From Sedimenticola sp. (GTDB taxonomy: Bacteria > Pseudomonadota > Gammaproteobacteria > Chromatiales > Chromatiaceae): a DNA stretch of 60,632 nt. Positions 27,632 through 38,000 of this stretch are shown piece after piece. The stretch lies in NCBI GenBank assembly GCA_026994195.1, contig JALWRH010000060.1, positions 1-60,632 on the forward strand, in the 5' to 3' direction. Position 1 is the first letter of the stretch. Each line of letters starts with the position of its first letter. The position numbers were made by a program, and so were the translations under genes. The notes under the pieces were generated by a model that did not search any database, was not told the origin of the DNA, and saw only the letters and a list, made by a program, of their open reading frames with translations.

Positions 27632-28626
27632 AAATCTCCGTGGCCCTGGCGACATTTGATGGTGGAGCCTATTTGCATGAACAGCTGGACAGCCTGGCCA
27701 GTCAGCAATGCCTGCCGGATGAGTTGATCGTCAGCGATGATGCATCGACCGATGATACCCGGGAGATCATCCGGGGATTTGCCGGGACGGCGCCTTTCAA
27801 AGTGATTTTGCTGGAGAGCAGCCACCGGCAGGGCTACGCGGAAAATTTTTCCCGGGCTTTGTCCCGTTGCTCGGGAGATCTGGTTTTTCTCTGCGACCAG
27901 GACGATGTCTGGTTTAGCGAAAAAATCTCCACCATGACGGCTTTTGCCGCCGCGGATGAAAAAACCCTGTGCTTCATGAATGATGCGTTGCTCACGGATG
28001 CCCGGCTCAATTCCCAGGGCATCAGCAAATGGCAACAGATTCGGGCTGCCGGGCTGCCTGATGAGGCCTTTGTCATGGGGTGCTGCGTCGCGGTGAAACG
28101 TCCTTTGCTGGAGTTGGCGCTACCTCTGCCTCCGGCGGCTGGCGCCCATGACAACTGGCTGGTGGGGCTGGCAGACCGGCTGTCTCTCACAAGGCGCCAT
28201 GAGCAGGTGTTGCAGTACTACAGAAGGCACGGAGGAAATGCATCCGGATTCTTTGTCAATCAGAGCAGTGCCCTCTCTGTCGGAAATAGGGTACGCAGGA
28301 AACTCAAGAGTCTTCCCAGAAGGCTGTTTTCCGGCGAGGCCCTGGACCGGGAATGGGCATGGGAGCATGCCGTGTGGGAGCGTTTGCAGCAGGAACGCGG
28401 GCAATTGTCCATCATGCTGGAGGAAAATGATATTCAAGCCGTCGTCCGGGCTAGCCAGGCTTATCTTCAGGCCCTGGAGAGCAGAAGGATGCTTCGCCGC
28501 TTGCCTGTGTGGCAACGTCCGTCCCGCGTTGCCGCCTGCTGGCGGGATGGCGTCTATGAGGCATCCGGCGGGCGCACCGGCGTCATCAAGGATCTGTTCC
28601 TGGCCAGGCGCCGGACGCGGGAATGA
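27628..28626 (+). CDS. Glycosyltransferase family 2, rhamnosyltransferase-like
   Basis: A 332-aa GT-A transferase. KISVALATFDGGAYLHEQLDSL, DDASTDDTREII and the acidic motif CDQDDVWF are typical of family-2 enzymes adding rhamnose or similar sugars, although specificity cannot be assigned from motifs. ATG 27628 overlaps the end of the preceding gene by 4 bases, with AGGAGGGA upstream. The C-terminal third is helical and Arg-rich. Confidence 0.88.
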   Translation: MKISVALATFDGGAYLHEQLDSLASQQCLPDELIVSDDASTDDTREIIRGFAGTAPFKVILLESSHRQGYAENFSRALSRCSGDLVFLCDQDDVWFSEKISTMTAFAAADEKTLCFMNDALLTDARLNSQGISKWQQIRAAGLPDEAFVMGCCVAVKRPLLELALPLPPAAGAHDNWLVGLADRLSLTRRHEQVLQYYRRHGGNASGFFVNQSSALSVGNRVRRKLKSLPRRLFSGEALDREWAWEHAVWERLQQERGQLSIMLEENDIQAVVRASQAYLQALESRRMLRRLPVWQRPSRVAACWRDGVYEASGGRTGVIKDLFLARRRTRE

Positions 28627-28636
28627 GGCGGGAAGC

Positions 28637-29758
28637 ATGAAGGTGATGCAGATCCTGTATTCCGGCCTTGGGGGGCATGGCAGCGTGGCTTTCTCCCTAC
28701 ACAATGCAGCGGTCGCCGCGGCAAGCGACTGGCAGGAGAGCATGATGTTCGTGGGCATAGAACCGGTACTGGAAATATATGAACGGCGCTGCCAGGAAGA
28801 TGCCATTCCTTATCGTCCAGTGCGCAGTCGGGAGGGGCGCCCTTGGCGTTCCTGGGCGGCAGTGTATCGCGGTTTGTGTGTGGAACGGCCTGACGTCCTG
28901 CTGCTGCACAGCGTCAAGCTGTTTCTGCCGTGCTGGTGGTATGCATGGCGGCACGGGGCGGTACTCATTGGAGTGGAACATCAGGCCAATGCCTTGAAGT
29001 CCCGCAGTGAATGGATGGTCAGCCGCCTGCTCATGCGTTTGGCGCATGGGGTGGTGGTGCTTACCCGGGAGTACCGGGAAGAACTGAACAAGGCCATGGG
29101 GCGCGCCTTCCGTGGCAATAAAGTGCATGTCGTCCCTAACGGTATCGATGTGGAGTGCTTTGCGCCCCGTGATCACGGGACAGAGGAAGAAGAGCCTGTC
29201 CGGGCTTTGGGAATGGCGGCACGTTTTACCCCGGGAAAATGCCAGAAGGTATTGGTGGAAGCGGTGGAGAAACTGCGTACTTTCCATCCCGGAATGGACT
29301 GGCAGTTGTGGTTGGCCGGGGAGGGTGAAACCTTGGAAAGTGTGAAAGCCCTGGTTGAAGAACGGGGCTTGGAAAAAACTGTGGTGTTCTCTGGCCATCT
29401 GGAAGAACAGGATTTGCCGGACTGGTACCGTTCCCTGGATATTTATGTGCATGCCTCCAAAGGGGAAACCTTGAGCACCTCCCTGTTGCAGGCCATGGCC
29501 ACGGGCCTGCCCGTCGTGGCATCGGATGTGCCGGGTATCTCCAACCTGCTCGGAGGGGCGGAGCAATATGGCTTGTTGGTGGAAGACAACACGCCAGAGG
29601 CGTTTGCCCGGACTCTGGCCCTTCTGGCCGGTGATGAGGATCTGCGCATGGAACTGTCCTGGCGCGCCCGCAAGCATGTGGTGTGCAATTACAGCCACAA
29701 GATCATGTTCCAAAAATACCAACAGGTGATATCGGCATGCCGAAAGTCGTTCACCTGA
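28637..29758 (+). CDS. Glycosyltransferase family 4
   Basis: A 373-aa GT-B transferase. The N-terminus (MQILYSGLGGHGSVAFSL) is the acceptor-side Rossmann domain. The donor domain has VHVVPNGIDVECFAP, AARFTPGKCQKVLVEA, LWLAGEGE and the E-x7-E region DIYVHASKGETLSTSLLQAMATGLPVVASDVPG. The frame is open for 489 bases upstream, but that part is out of register with the real gene 5' of it; ATG 28637 follows GGGAAGC and starts the fold. The next gene overlaps its end by 22 bases. Confidence 0.9.
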   Translation: MKVMQILYSGLGGHGSVAFSLHNAAVAAASDWQESMMFVGIEPVLEIYERRCQEDAIPYRPVRSREGRPWRSWAAVYRGLCVERPDVLLLHSVKLFLPCWWYAWRHGAVLIGVEHQANALKSRSEWMVSRLLMRLAHGVVVLTREYREELNKAMGRAFRGNKVHVVPNGIDVECFAPRDHGTEEEEPVRALGMAARFTPGKCQKVLVEAVEKLRTFHPGMDWQLWLAGEGETLESVKALVEERGLEKTVVFSGHLEEQDLPDWYRSLDIYVHASKGETLSTSLLQAMATGLPVVASDVPGISNLLGGAEQYGLLVEDNTPEAFARTLALLAGDEDLRMELSWRARKHVVCNYSHKIMFQKYQQVISACRKSFT

Positions 29759-30774
29759 TTCCCTTTCATGACATTGGGGGTGTTGAAGTGGCCGCCAACA
29801 GTATGCGTGAGGCGGATTGTTCCCCCATCCGGTTCGAGGTCATGAGTATTTTCCCCGAAACACGGGGGCGCCTGACGGTCTTCAATCCTTGGCATTTCTT
29901 GCGCGCGGCTCGGCGCCTGGCAATGGACTCACCGGATGTTCTCATACTTTCATTATGGCGGTCTGCGCTCACCGGGCTCCTTGTACGCCTGCTCAATCGT
30001 CGTGTGCGTATAGTGCTTTTTTTACACAACAGCAGGGATGCGCATGTCCTTGATCGATGGGTTACAGGGTGGGCCGCCAGAAGGTGTGAGGAAATCTGGG
30101 CTGACTCCAGGGCGACCGCCACCTTGAGATTGCCCTCTCCACCGCAGAAACCCATTCGGGTGATCTCTTTTCTGGTTGACCGTGTGGCCCCCGCCACAAC
30201 AGCAGAGCCTCGACCGGTTTTCGCGTTCTGGGGGCGATTGTCCCCACAGAAAGACGTGGCCAGCGCCTTGAGGATCTTTGCACGGATACTGGCCGCCAGG
30301 CCGGATGCCCGGTTTCTGATCATCGGGCCGGATGGTGGTGAGTTGGGGCGCTTGCGGGATCTGGCAAAAAGACTGGAGATCACTTCAGCCGTGACCTTCA
30401 CCGGTCCCATGACCAGGGAGCAGATATTCGCTACGGCGGCGCAAGCTTCCTTTTATCTTGGCACAAGCTGTTACGAAGGCATGGCCATATCCGTGGTGGA
30501 GGCCATGCAGTTGGGGCTGGTGCCTCTGGTCCGGGCCGTGGGGGAGATTGCCCGGTATTGTGTAGCAGATGAAAATGCGCTCCTTATTGTCAGTGAAAAG
30601 CAGGCCGCCCGGGATGTGCTGACCCTGATGGAAGATGAAAGCCGCTATGGGGAACTGCGCCAGGGCGCCATCACTGCCTGGCTGAAGCGGCCCTTGTATT
30701 CGGAATCTGTGGCGGGGGAACTGGCAAGACTGCTGAGAGGATCACCGGAAACAGGCACCCGGGAGGTGAACTGA
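29737..30774 (+). CDS. Glycosyltransferase family 4
   Basis: A 345-aa GT-B protein. The N-terminus PKVVHLIPFHDIGGVEVAANSM carries the Gly-rich loop seen in GT4 enzymes. The donor domain includes FAFWGRLSPQKDVASALRIF, FLIIGPDGGE and YLGTSCYEGMAISVVEAMQLGLVPLV, the E-x7-E site. ATG 29737 lies inside the end of the preceding gene, with AGGTG upstream; an upstream in-frame ATG at 29683 adds a non-homologous stretch. Sugar unknown. Confidence 0.88.
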   Translation: MPKVVHLIPFHDIGGVEVAANSMREADCSPIRFEVMSIFPETRGRLTVFNPWHFLRAARRLAMDSPDVLILSLWRSALTGLLVRLLNRRVRIVLFLHNSRDAHVLDRWVTGWAARRCEEIWADSRATATLRLPSPPQKPIRVISFLVDRVAPATTAEPRPVFAFWGRLSPQKDVASALRIFARILAARPDARFLIIGPDGGELGRLRDLAKRLEITSAVTFTGPMTREQIFATAAQASFYLGTSCYEGMAISVVEAMQLGLVPLVRAVGEIARYCVADENALLIVSEKQAARDVLTLMEDESRYGELRQGAITAWLKRPLYSESVAGELARLLRGSPETGTREVN

Positions 30775-30777
30775 TCC

Positions 30778-31827
30778 ATGTGGCCTTACTGGATACTGTA
30801 CCTGATGCCTTCCCTGTCAGCCCTGCTGGTGCCGGGCAGATTGCGTCCCCAGGGGCATCGCCTGCGCATCTCCTGGGTGGTGACAGGCCTTGTGTACGTA
30901 ATTTTCATTGGATTGCGGGAGCAGGTCGGTGGTGACTGGCCAAACTATCTGCGCCACTTCTACGAGATTGCTGGCCTGGCGTTTTCTGATGTAATCGAAA
31001 TGGGCGATCCCGGTTACATGGCGTTGAACTGGCTGATGATGGACTGGGGCTGGGGAGTCTATGGGGTCAACCTGGTGTGCGCGGCCATTTTCGTCAGCGG
31101 GCTGATCGTTTTCTGCCTGAAACAGTACAAGCCGTGGCTGGGATTTGCGGTGGCAGTGCCCTATCTTGTGATCGTAGTCGCCATGGGCTACACCCGGCAG
31201 AGCGTGGCCCTGGGATTTGTATTCTGGGCTTTGGCGCATCTGGAGCAGGGCAATTTCAAACGCTATCTGTTGCTCATTGCAGCAGCGGTACTCTTTCATA
31301 AAACCGCCGTGTTGATGATCCCCCTGGGAATCTTTCTGTACCGCCGTGGATGGTTGCTCCGGCTGATTGCCGTTGCCCTGGCGGGCTATGGCCTGTGGGA
31401 TACTTTTGTGGGAATGGAACAGGAGCGTCTCTGGAACACCTATGTAGAACAGCAGATGATGTCCGAGGGTGCGAAGATACGGGTTTTCATGAATCTGGTA
31501 CCCAGCCTGATTTTGCTGGTTTATTGGAAACAATGGAAACGTTATTTCCCCAATCCGGTTTTCTGGCTGATACTGGCTCTGGGTTCGGTTGCCACGGTTT
31601 TTCTGGTGGGATTCGCGCCCACCGCAGTAGACCGGGTGGCTTTGTATTTCACTCCCCTGCAGGTGGCTGTTTTTGCCCGGCTGCCCCTGCTGGCCCGGCG
31701 GCAGGTGTCTTCTCATGCGATGACAGCAGGTATCCTGCTGGGGTATGGCGCAGTGCTCTTTGTCTGGCTCAATTACGCCAGCCATGCCTATGCTTGGCTG
31801 CCGTACCGGAATGTCCTGTTCGAATAG
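30778..31827 (+). CDS. EpsG-family membrane protein, second polymerase candidate
   Basis: A 349-aa polytopic protein with about eight to ten hydrophobic segments. GLREQVGGDWPNYLRHF is the hallmark N-terminal motif of the EpsG family (Wzy-like polymerases), and YTRQSVALGFVFWALAHL and AAAVLFHKTAVLMIPLG are its conserved membrane motifs. It therefore likely polymerises repeat units in the periplasm. GGGAGG lies about 10 bases upstream of ATG 30778. The locus also encodes a Wzy_C protein at 19438, so one of the two may act as a ligase. Confidence 0.85.
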   Translation: MWPYWILYLMPSLSALLVPGRLRPQGHRLRISWVVTGLVYVIFIGLREQVGGDWPNYLRHFYEIAGLAFSDVIEMGDPGYMALNWLMMDWGWGVYGVNLVCAAIFVSGLIVFCLKQYKPWLGFAVAVPYLVIVVAMGYTRQSVALGFVFWALAHLEQGNFKRYLLLIAAAVLFHKTAVLMIPLGIFLYRRGWLLRLIAVALAGYGLWDTFVGMEQERLWNTYVEQQMMSEGAKIRVFMNLVPSLILLVYWKQWKRYFPNPVFWLILALGSVATVFLVGFAPTAVDRVALYFTPLQVAVFARLPLLARRQVSSHAMTAGILLGYGAVLFVWLNYASHAYAWLPYRNVLFE

Positions 31828-31851
31828 TCCTGGTTACGGTATGTTGCTGGC

Positions 31852-32979
31852 ATGAAAGTCATTTTTTTCGCCAACACGGACTGGTATCTGTACAACTTCC
31901 GCCTGGATCTTGCGCGTTACCTGGCAGCACAGGGAATGGAAGTGGTAATGATGTCCCCTCCAGGAGACTACGGGGAACGCCTGCAACAGGAAGGTTTCCG
32001 GTGGATTTCCCTGCCTATGGAACGGCGCAGCTTGAACCCCCTGGCTGAATGGAAGCTGCTCAGGCGCATCCGGAAAATCTATGAACAGGAGAAACCGGAT
32101 GCCGTACACAATTTCACTATCAAGAGCGTCATCTATGGTGGTCTGGCTGCTCAGGCGCAGGCTATTCGCTGCAGGATTCAGGCTGTAACCGGCCTGGGGC
32201 ATGTGTTTGTCAGTGACAGCCTTCGGGCGCGGCTGTTGCGCCCGCTGGTTAAAAGACTGCTGAAGCGGGCCATGAGTGGCAGCTATGGCAGACTCATCGT
32301 GCAGAATCCGGATGACAGGCAATTGTTTGTTGATCTGAAGCTCATCGCCCCTGGGCATATACACCTGATCAAGGGATCTGGTGTGGATACCCGGGTTTTC
32401 GTGCCTACCCGCCACAAGCGGGCGAGGCGTTTTCGTGTACTGCTGGCATCGCGTCTGCTGCGGGAGAAAGGTGTACGGGAATATGCCCATGCTGCGGAAA
32501 AGCTGGCAATACATGCGGATCGTATCGAATTTCTTCTGGCGGGAGCTACGGATCCCGGCAATCCCAGTTCTGTCGATGAAAATGATATCCGAACCTGGCA
32601 GCTCACAGGCCTGGTGAAAGTGCTGGGGCATGTGGATGAAGTCCAGTGCCTCATGCGGGAAGTGGATCTGGTGGTCTTGCCCAGCTACCGGGAAGGCGCG
32701 CCGCGGGGGCTGATCGAAGCCGCCGCCATGGGCTTGCCGGTGATCACCACGGATGTGCCTGGTTGCCGGGAAGTCGTAGATGATGGCGTGAACGGCTTGC
32801 TGGTGCCTGCCGGTGACGGAGATGCTCTGGCCGGGGCGATCCAGTATCTTCTGGACAATCCGGACAAATGCCGTGAATTCGGCCAGGCCGGAAGGGAGAA
32901 GGTGTTGCGGGAGTTCGATCAGAATATTGTTTTCACCCTGACCGGACAGGTCTACCGGGAGCTGGGTCTGTTGCCATGA
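31852..32979 (+). CDS. Glycosyltransferase family 4
   Basis: A 375-aa GT-B protein. KVIFFANTDWYLYNFRLDLARYL, then AVHNFTIKSVIYGGLAA and AVTGLGHVF are typical of the group that transfers N-acetylhexosamines or galactose to lipid-linked acceptors. The donor domain has VLLASRLLREKGVREYAHAA and the E-x7-E region YREGAPRGLIEAAAMGLPVI. It is the last glycosyltransferase of the locus and overlaps the next gene by 4 bases. Confidence 0.92.
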   Translation: MKVIFFANTDWYLYNFRLDLARYLAAQGMEVVMMSPPGDYGERLQQEGFRWISLPMERRSLNPLAEWKLLRRIRKIYEQEKPDAVHNFTIKSVIYGGLAAQAQAIRCRIQAVTGLGHVFVSDSLRARLLRPLVKRLLKRAMSGSYGRLIVQNPDDRQLFVDLKLIAPGHIHLIKGSGVDTRVFVPTRHKRARRFRVLLASRLLREKGVREYAHAAEKLAIHADRIEFLLAGATDPGNPSSVDENDIRTWQLTGLVKVLGHVDEVQCLMREVDLVVLPSYREGAPRGLIEAAAMGLPVITTDVPGCREVVDDGVNGLLVPAGDGDALAGAIQYLLDNPDKCREFGQAGREKVLREFDQNIVFTLTGQVYRELGLLP

Positions 32980-34112
32980 GTAGTGATCCTGTCCACCTGG
33001 CGACTGCAGAAATATTGCGCAGCCTATGGCGGGGAGAGATACCTTCCTGGTCCCGGGAGGAGGGATTCACAGAGGAGACCTTCCTGCATGATCTGGAGAC
33101 TCAGGGCATGTCTGCACTGGTTTGGTACCGGCTGAATCAGCTGGCCGATGCGCCTCAGTGGCCGGAGCCGGTGCTACTTTCTCTGGGCAACACTGCCCGG
33201 CGGGAGGTGGGGGTGGAAATGCTCTGGGACAGCGAAACCAACAGGGTGCTGGCTGCCATGACGGAAGAGAATATTCAGCCCTTGCTGTTCAAGGGTGCCG
33301 CCTTTTCCCATTGCCTGTATCCACAGGCGGGGCTTCGGCCACGCTGCGATGCGGATCTGCTGGTGCCCCAGTCTGACAGGGAAGCAGCGGAATCCGTGAT
33401 GCAATCCTTGGGCTATGAGCCCCTGTACCAGGCACGTGCCGAGTATATCAGCGGCCAGATGACCTGGGTGAAACCTGACGGTGGGGGTGTGGGATACAGC
33501 CACGACCTTCACTGGCGTATCAGGAACAACCATCGGGCATTTGTCCGTGCTTTCGACTATGCCTGTTTGAGCAGGAGGTCTTGTGGGGTTCCAGGTTTGG
33601 GCGAGCATGCGCGCACCCTGAATCCTGCTGATGCGTTGCTTCTGGCCTGCGTACACCGGGCCGGGCACTATTCCTACAACGGCGAGCGTCTGATCTGGTT
33701 GCATGACATTCATTTACTGGTGGAAGCACTGGGTGAATCCGAGTTGGAGCTTTTCTGTGCTGCTGCCCGGGATTTGGAGCTGGAACAGCTATGCGGCGAC
33801 GCATTCGAAGGGAGCTGTTTCTGGTTCGGCACCCGACTTCCCCGGGAGCTTCAAAGGATGCGAGAGAATGCCGTGTCGCACAGTGAGGGGCGGCCTCCAA
33901 TGGTGGTGGACCGGGCGGCAGGCATCCGGAGTACAGTGTGGAGGGAACTGCGGGGAATGACATGGAATGAAGGCATAAAATATCTGGCTCAGAATGCCTT
34001 TCCTCCACCCGGTTACATGAAATGGCGTTATGGCCGGGACAATGGACTGATCCTGCCATGGCTATATTTGAAACGCCTGTTCCAGGGAATGACTATACTG
34101 ATCAGAAAGTAA
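32976..34112 (+). CDS. Nucleotidyltransferase-like protein (NTP_transf_5 type)
   Basis: A 378-aa protein with the pattern of the uncharacterised nucleotidyltransferase family. LLFKGAAFSHCLYPQAGLRPRCDADLLV contains Lys106 and the acidic pair Asp125 and Asp127, which resemble the metal-binding DxD of nucleotidyltransferases. A helical region with HRAGHYSYNGERLIWLHDIHLLVEAL follows. Homologues are known to me from cassettes with PqqD-like and HprK-like proteins, both of which are present about 6-8 kb downstream. It may therefore belong functionally to that cassette rather than to sugar transfer. It overlaps the previous gene by 4 bases. Confidence 0.75.
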   Translation: MSSDPVHLATAEILRSLWRGEIPSWSREEGFTEETFLHDLETQGMSALVWYRLNQLADAPQWPEPVLLSLGNTARREVGVEMLWDSETNRVLAAMTEENIQPLLFKGAAFSHCLYPQAGLRPRCDADLLVPQSDREAAESVMQSLGYEPLYQARAEYISGQMTWVKPDGGGVGYSHDLHWRIRNNHRAFVRAFDYACLSRRSCGVPGLGEHARTLNPADALLLACVHRAGHYSYNGERLIWLHDIHLLVEALGESELELFCAAARDLELEQLCGDAFEGSCFWFGTRLPRELQRMRENAVSHSEGRPPMVVDRAAGIRSTVWRELRGMTWNEGIKYLAQNAFPPPGYMKWRYGRDNGLILPWLYLKRLFQGMTILIRK

Positions 34113-34154
34113 GTGGCGGGACGGGTTTCCGCTGTTCTGAAGGTGGATTGATCC

Positions 34155-34919
34155 ATGAGTTACCTGATGACCAAGATATTGCCCCTGCTGGTCTATCCGT
34201 TGGGATTGTCTATCCTGCTGTTGTTTGGCGCATTGCTCTGGCATCGGCGCAAAATCGTTGCCGTGGGTTTCACGGCAGCAGCGCTGGTGATCTTGTGGGT
34301 GGCCGCCATGCCGCGTTTTTCCGACTGGATCATCTCCACCCTGGAAGCTGAATGGCCGCCTGCCACGGCGGAGTCTGCACCACAGGCTGATGCCATCGTA
34401 CTGTTGGGCGGCATGACCCGGGGGATGGTGCCTGGTATGGGGTTTCCAGATCTGTCGGGTAGCGCTGATCGTCTGTTTCACGCGGCGGCTCTGTATCGTG
34501 CCGGCAAGGCGCCGGTACTGCTATTGACTGGAGGCAATGCGGAGGGTTATGAGGCAGAAGCGGTTTCCATGCAGCGCATGTTGAAGTTCCTGGGTATTCC
34601 GCCCGATGCCATGTTGTTGGAGACGCAAAGTCGCAATACCCGCCAGAATGCCGTCTACTCGGCAGCCATCCTCAATGCCCGTCATGCCAGGAGGATTCTG
34701 CTGGTGACTTCCGCCTGTCATATGCGTCGGGCCAAGCAGGCCTTTGAACGGCAAGGCTTTGCCGTGTTTCCGGCAGCCACGGATTATCAGGTGGTTGAGG
34801 CCCCGCATACCCTGCTGGGCTGGTTGCCTTCCGCCCGCTCCCTGAGCCAGACCACCCGGGCGCTGAAAGAATACTTGGGATTGCTTGTTGCCGCGGTTGC
34901 ACCCGGGCTGCAGAATTGA
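34155..34919 (+). CDS. DUF218 (YdcF/ElyC/SanA family) membrane protein
   Basis: A 254-aa protein with two N-terminal transmembrane segments (LLVYPLGLSILLLFGALLW and VAVGFTAAALVILWVAAM) and a DUF218 domain. Motifs are ADAIVLLGGMTRG, VLLLTGGNAEGYEAEA, LETQSRNTRQNAVYSAAIL and RRILLVTSACHMRRAKQAF. ElyC in E. coli affects undecaprenyl-phosphate recycling and envelope integrity, which fits a polysaccharide locus that uses the same carrier. The biochemical activity of the family is not established. Confidence 0.85.
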   Translation: MSYLMTKILPLLVYPLGLSILLLFGALLWHRRKIVAVGFTAAALVILWVAAMPRFSDWIISTLEAEWPPATAESAPQADAIVLLGGMTRGMVPGMGFPDLSGSADRLFHAAALYRAGKAPVLLLTGGNAEGYEAEAVSMQRMLKFLGIPPDAMLLETQSRNTRQNAVYSAAILNARHARRILLVTSACHMRRAKQAFERQGFAVFPAATDYQVVEAPHTLLGWLPSARSLSQTTRALKEYLGLLVAAVAPGLQN

Positions 34920-35049
34920 TCCAAACAGAGCCTCTCCCATTGCAAGGGTCCTTGTTGACCAGGGACAGGGGAAGATTCCTGTAAAAGTCGATATACTCTA
35001 TGAAATCATCGAAGAAGTATAAGTTTAATCGTCTCCCGGGATTTTTGGT

Positions 35050-38000
35050 ATGCGGACTCATATTGCCGATCATTGGTTGAATCTGGTACCCAAAGCTGGC
35101 GCCGCAGGGCATGCCGTGGCGCCGCGTGGCTGTTTCAGATGGAATCTTTTCAGGGTATTGGGGCTGATCAGCCTGCTCTCGACCCTTGGAGCGCAGGCGG
35201 CAACTATCACTGTCAACACCTTTGCTGACGAGTGGAATGCCGGGGGCAACTGCTCCATTCGCGAAGCCCTGGACTCTGTCCGGCTTGCTTCGAATCAGCG
35301 AGGATGCACGGCAAGTGGCGCCTATGGCAGCAACGACACCATACGCATTCCAGGTGGCGTCTATACGCTTACGCGCACGTCCGGTACTGACAACCGCTCC
35401 AACTATGATCTGGATGTGGAAGCGGATGTACTGTTGCTGGGGGAAGGGGGTAATGGTAGCGGTACGCGCATTGATGGAGGAGGGGCTACGCGAATCATCG
35501 AAATCTTTTCGGGGGTTACAGCAACCCTGCGCTATATCCAGTTTCAAAATGGCGTCAGCAGTGTCAGTTATGTTGGTGGCGCCATTCACAACCGAGGCAA
35601 CCTGTCGGTCGAGTACTGCACCATCAAGGGAAATACCGGTACAGGCAATGCGGCGGGCGGCATGGGCAACCGGCAGGGTTCCACCCTGAACCTGATTGGG
35701 AGCCTGGTGACCGGAAACAGCAATGCAGCGGCTGCAGTGGGCGCAGGCATGGATGTGGATGGTGGGCGTGTCGTCGTCCGGAATACCACCTTCTCCGGAA
35801 ACAATGGCGCCGGACCGGGACTTTATGGCTACAACTATGGCGCGGCGGATGTGGATGTACTGTTCACTACCTTCAACAATAATGCCGGTGGCAGTTACGA
35901 TGGAAACTTCAATGGTGGCACAGGATTCGGGGCCAGTATTCTCAATGCCGGCTGTGGACGCACCATCCGGGATCGTGGCTACAATCGTGCGGGAGGAACC
36001 GGTTGCGGGCTGTCTGTAGCCACCAGCCAGCAGGGTGTAACGGTTTCAGTGGCACAGCTTTCCTTCAATGGCGGCTCCACCATGAATCACGCCATCGACA
36101 ATACGGACGTATTGGTTTATGACCAGGTGCCTTCCGGCACTCTGGGGTGTGGAGCCTCCCCACTGGATATCGACCAACGCACAGCGGCCCGGCCGGATCC
36201 AACAGGGGGGGCAAACTGTGATATCGGCGCATATGAATATGATCCGAAATTCACCGAAGCGGCGGTTACCCGGTTCAGGGCAATGGACACGGATCTTGGA
36301 CAGGTTTTTACCTGGGAAACGGAATCGGAGGTTGGCACCCTGGGTTACATGATCGAGCGCCTGGATGAGGAGAAAGGCCGTTTTGTGCGCGTTGGCCGGG
36401 AACTGGTTCCCGCCACCATGGCCGGGCAGGGTGGAAAGTACTTTTACCTTAACGCGGATAGCAATGAAGGTTTATACCATTTGGTGGAACTGACCCTGGG
36501 GGGGCGGGAACGGGTGTCGGCTGAACTGCTGGTCGGACAGGACGCCTTCAATGGGAAAATCCCTGATCAACCCATCCAGTCTACCCTGGTCAGGCAGCTC
36601 CTTGCGAAAGGGTATTTTCGGGAGCCTCACCATCAGCCGGCAGATGCTGCGCCTAAGCCAGCCACCGAGCGGATAACGGCGCGACAGGCGATAAGTGCGC
36701 CTACGGGATCCCTGAAGCTGGGGATTCGGCACCGTGGTCTCTATTACCTCGATATCCCCAGCATCGCGGCGCATCTGGGCCTGACCCCTGAAGAGGTTTC
36801 CACCCGTCTGGAAAACGGTGGATTCCAGTTGAGCAACCGCGGCAGTGCGGTGGCCTGGACCAGCGTAGCCTCCCGGCCTGGGCTGTACTTCTATGCTCGG
36901 GAACTGGACAGCCCGTTTTCACTCGATAACGTGTATTGGCTGGAGCCTGCCAATGGACTGCGCATGAGCAGCAGGCACAGCACCGCACAGGCGCCGGCGG
37001 GCAAACAGGCTTTTTCAGAAACCCATACATTCGAGGAAGATGTGGAACCCTTTACCGTGTTGGCCGCTGACCAGGATGCAGACTACTGGTACTGGCACTA
37101 TCTCATCGCGGGAGATGTCGATTTTGGCAAAGCCAGTTTGAACCTCAGTCTTGACGATCTGGTGGAAACAGGCGCATCCCGGGTTGTTTTGAAGCTCAAG
37201 GGCGCCGAGATGAACGGTGCTGGCCTGCAATACCATGTGATTGCAAAGGTCAATGGCGTGGTTCGGGCGGATGAGAGCTGGTCAGGTGGCGGCGCCAGGG
37301 ATGTCGTTATCGATCTGGATGCTTCAGATCTGCTGGAAGGAACCAATGTCATAGAGATCGAATCGCAGAGTGTTGCCCAAAGCCCTGCCAGCGTGTTGCT
37401 GGTGGATGCCGTGGAAGTCAGCTATCCCCGCTACAAGCAGGCCAGGAATGACGTGCTGGAGTTTGATGCTGCCGGCAGCGGCACCCAGACCGTGCTTGGC
37501 TATACCAGTCCGGACGTGCTGGTGCTGGATGTCAGTAACAGCAACCAGCCCCAGGTGGTGAGCGGGGTTCTGGTAGAGCCGGATATCGGGGGGCTGGTCA
37601 ACCCCATTTTCAATTCGTCTTTCGAGAACGGTGAAAATCCTGCGGGAGCCCCGGTGCCGGGTGCACCGGGCGGAGATCGCTATCAGATCTCCTTCAGTAA
37701 TTCTGGCACAGCTCACCGCTATCTGGTCAGCAGCCTCGCGGCCGCATCTGCGCCCGACTGGGTGAAGGCGGACAGCGCGCCGGCAGTGGATCTCATGAAT
37801 CTCAATGCGGATTACCTGGTTGTAGCGCCAGCTGGTCTGGAAGGCGCAGCCTCTTCCCTGGCTGCCTTGCGTCAGGCAAAAGGATACACCACGGCGGTGG
37901 TGCCTCTGGAAGACATCTACGATGCGTTCAACTACGGAATTGCCAGCCCCCATGCGATTCGGGCCATGCTCCAGCAGAATCAGGCCAACCTGCATTTTGT

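Noticed and set aside
10660-34919. Exosortase/PEP-CTERM-type polysaccharide locus
   Set aside because: No exosortase, PEP-CTERM protein or prsK/prsR-type regulator is seen, although some gene types are shared with such loci.
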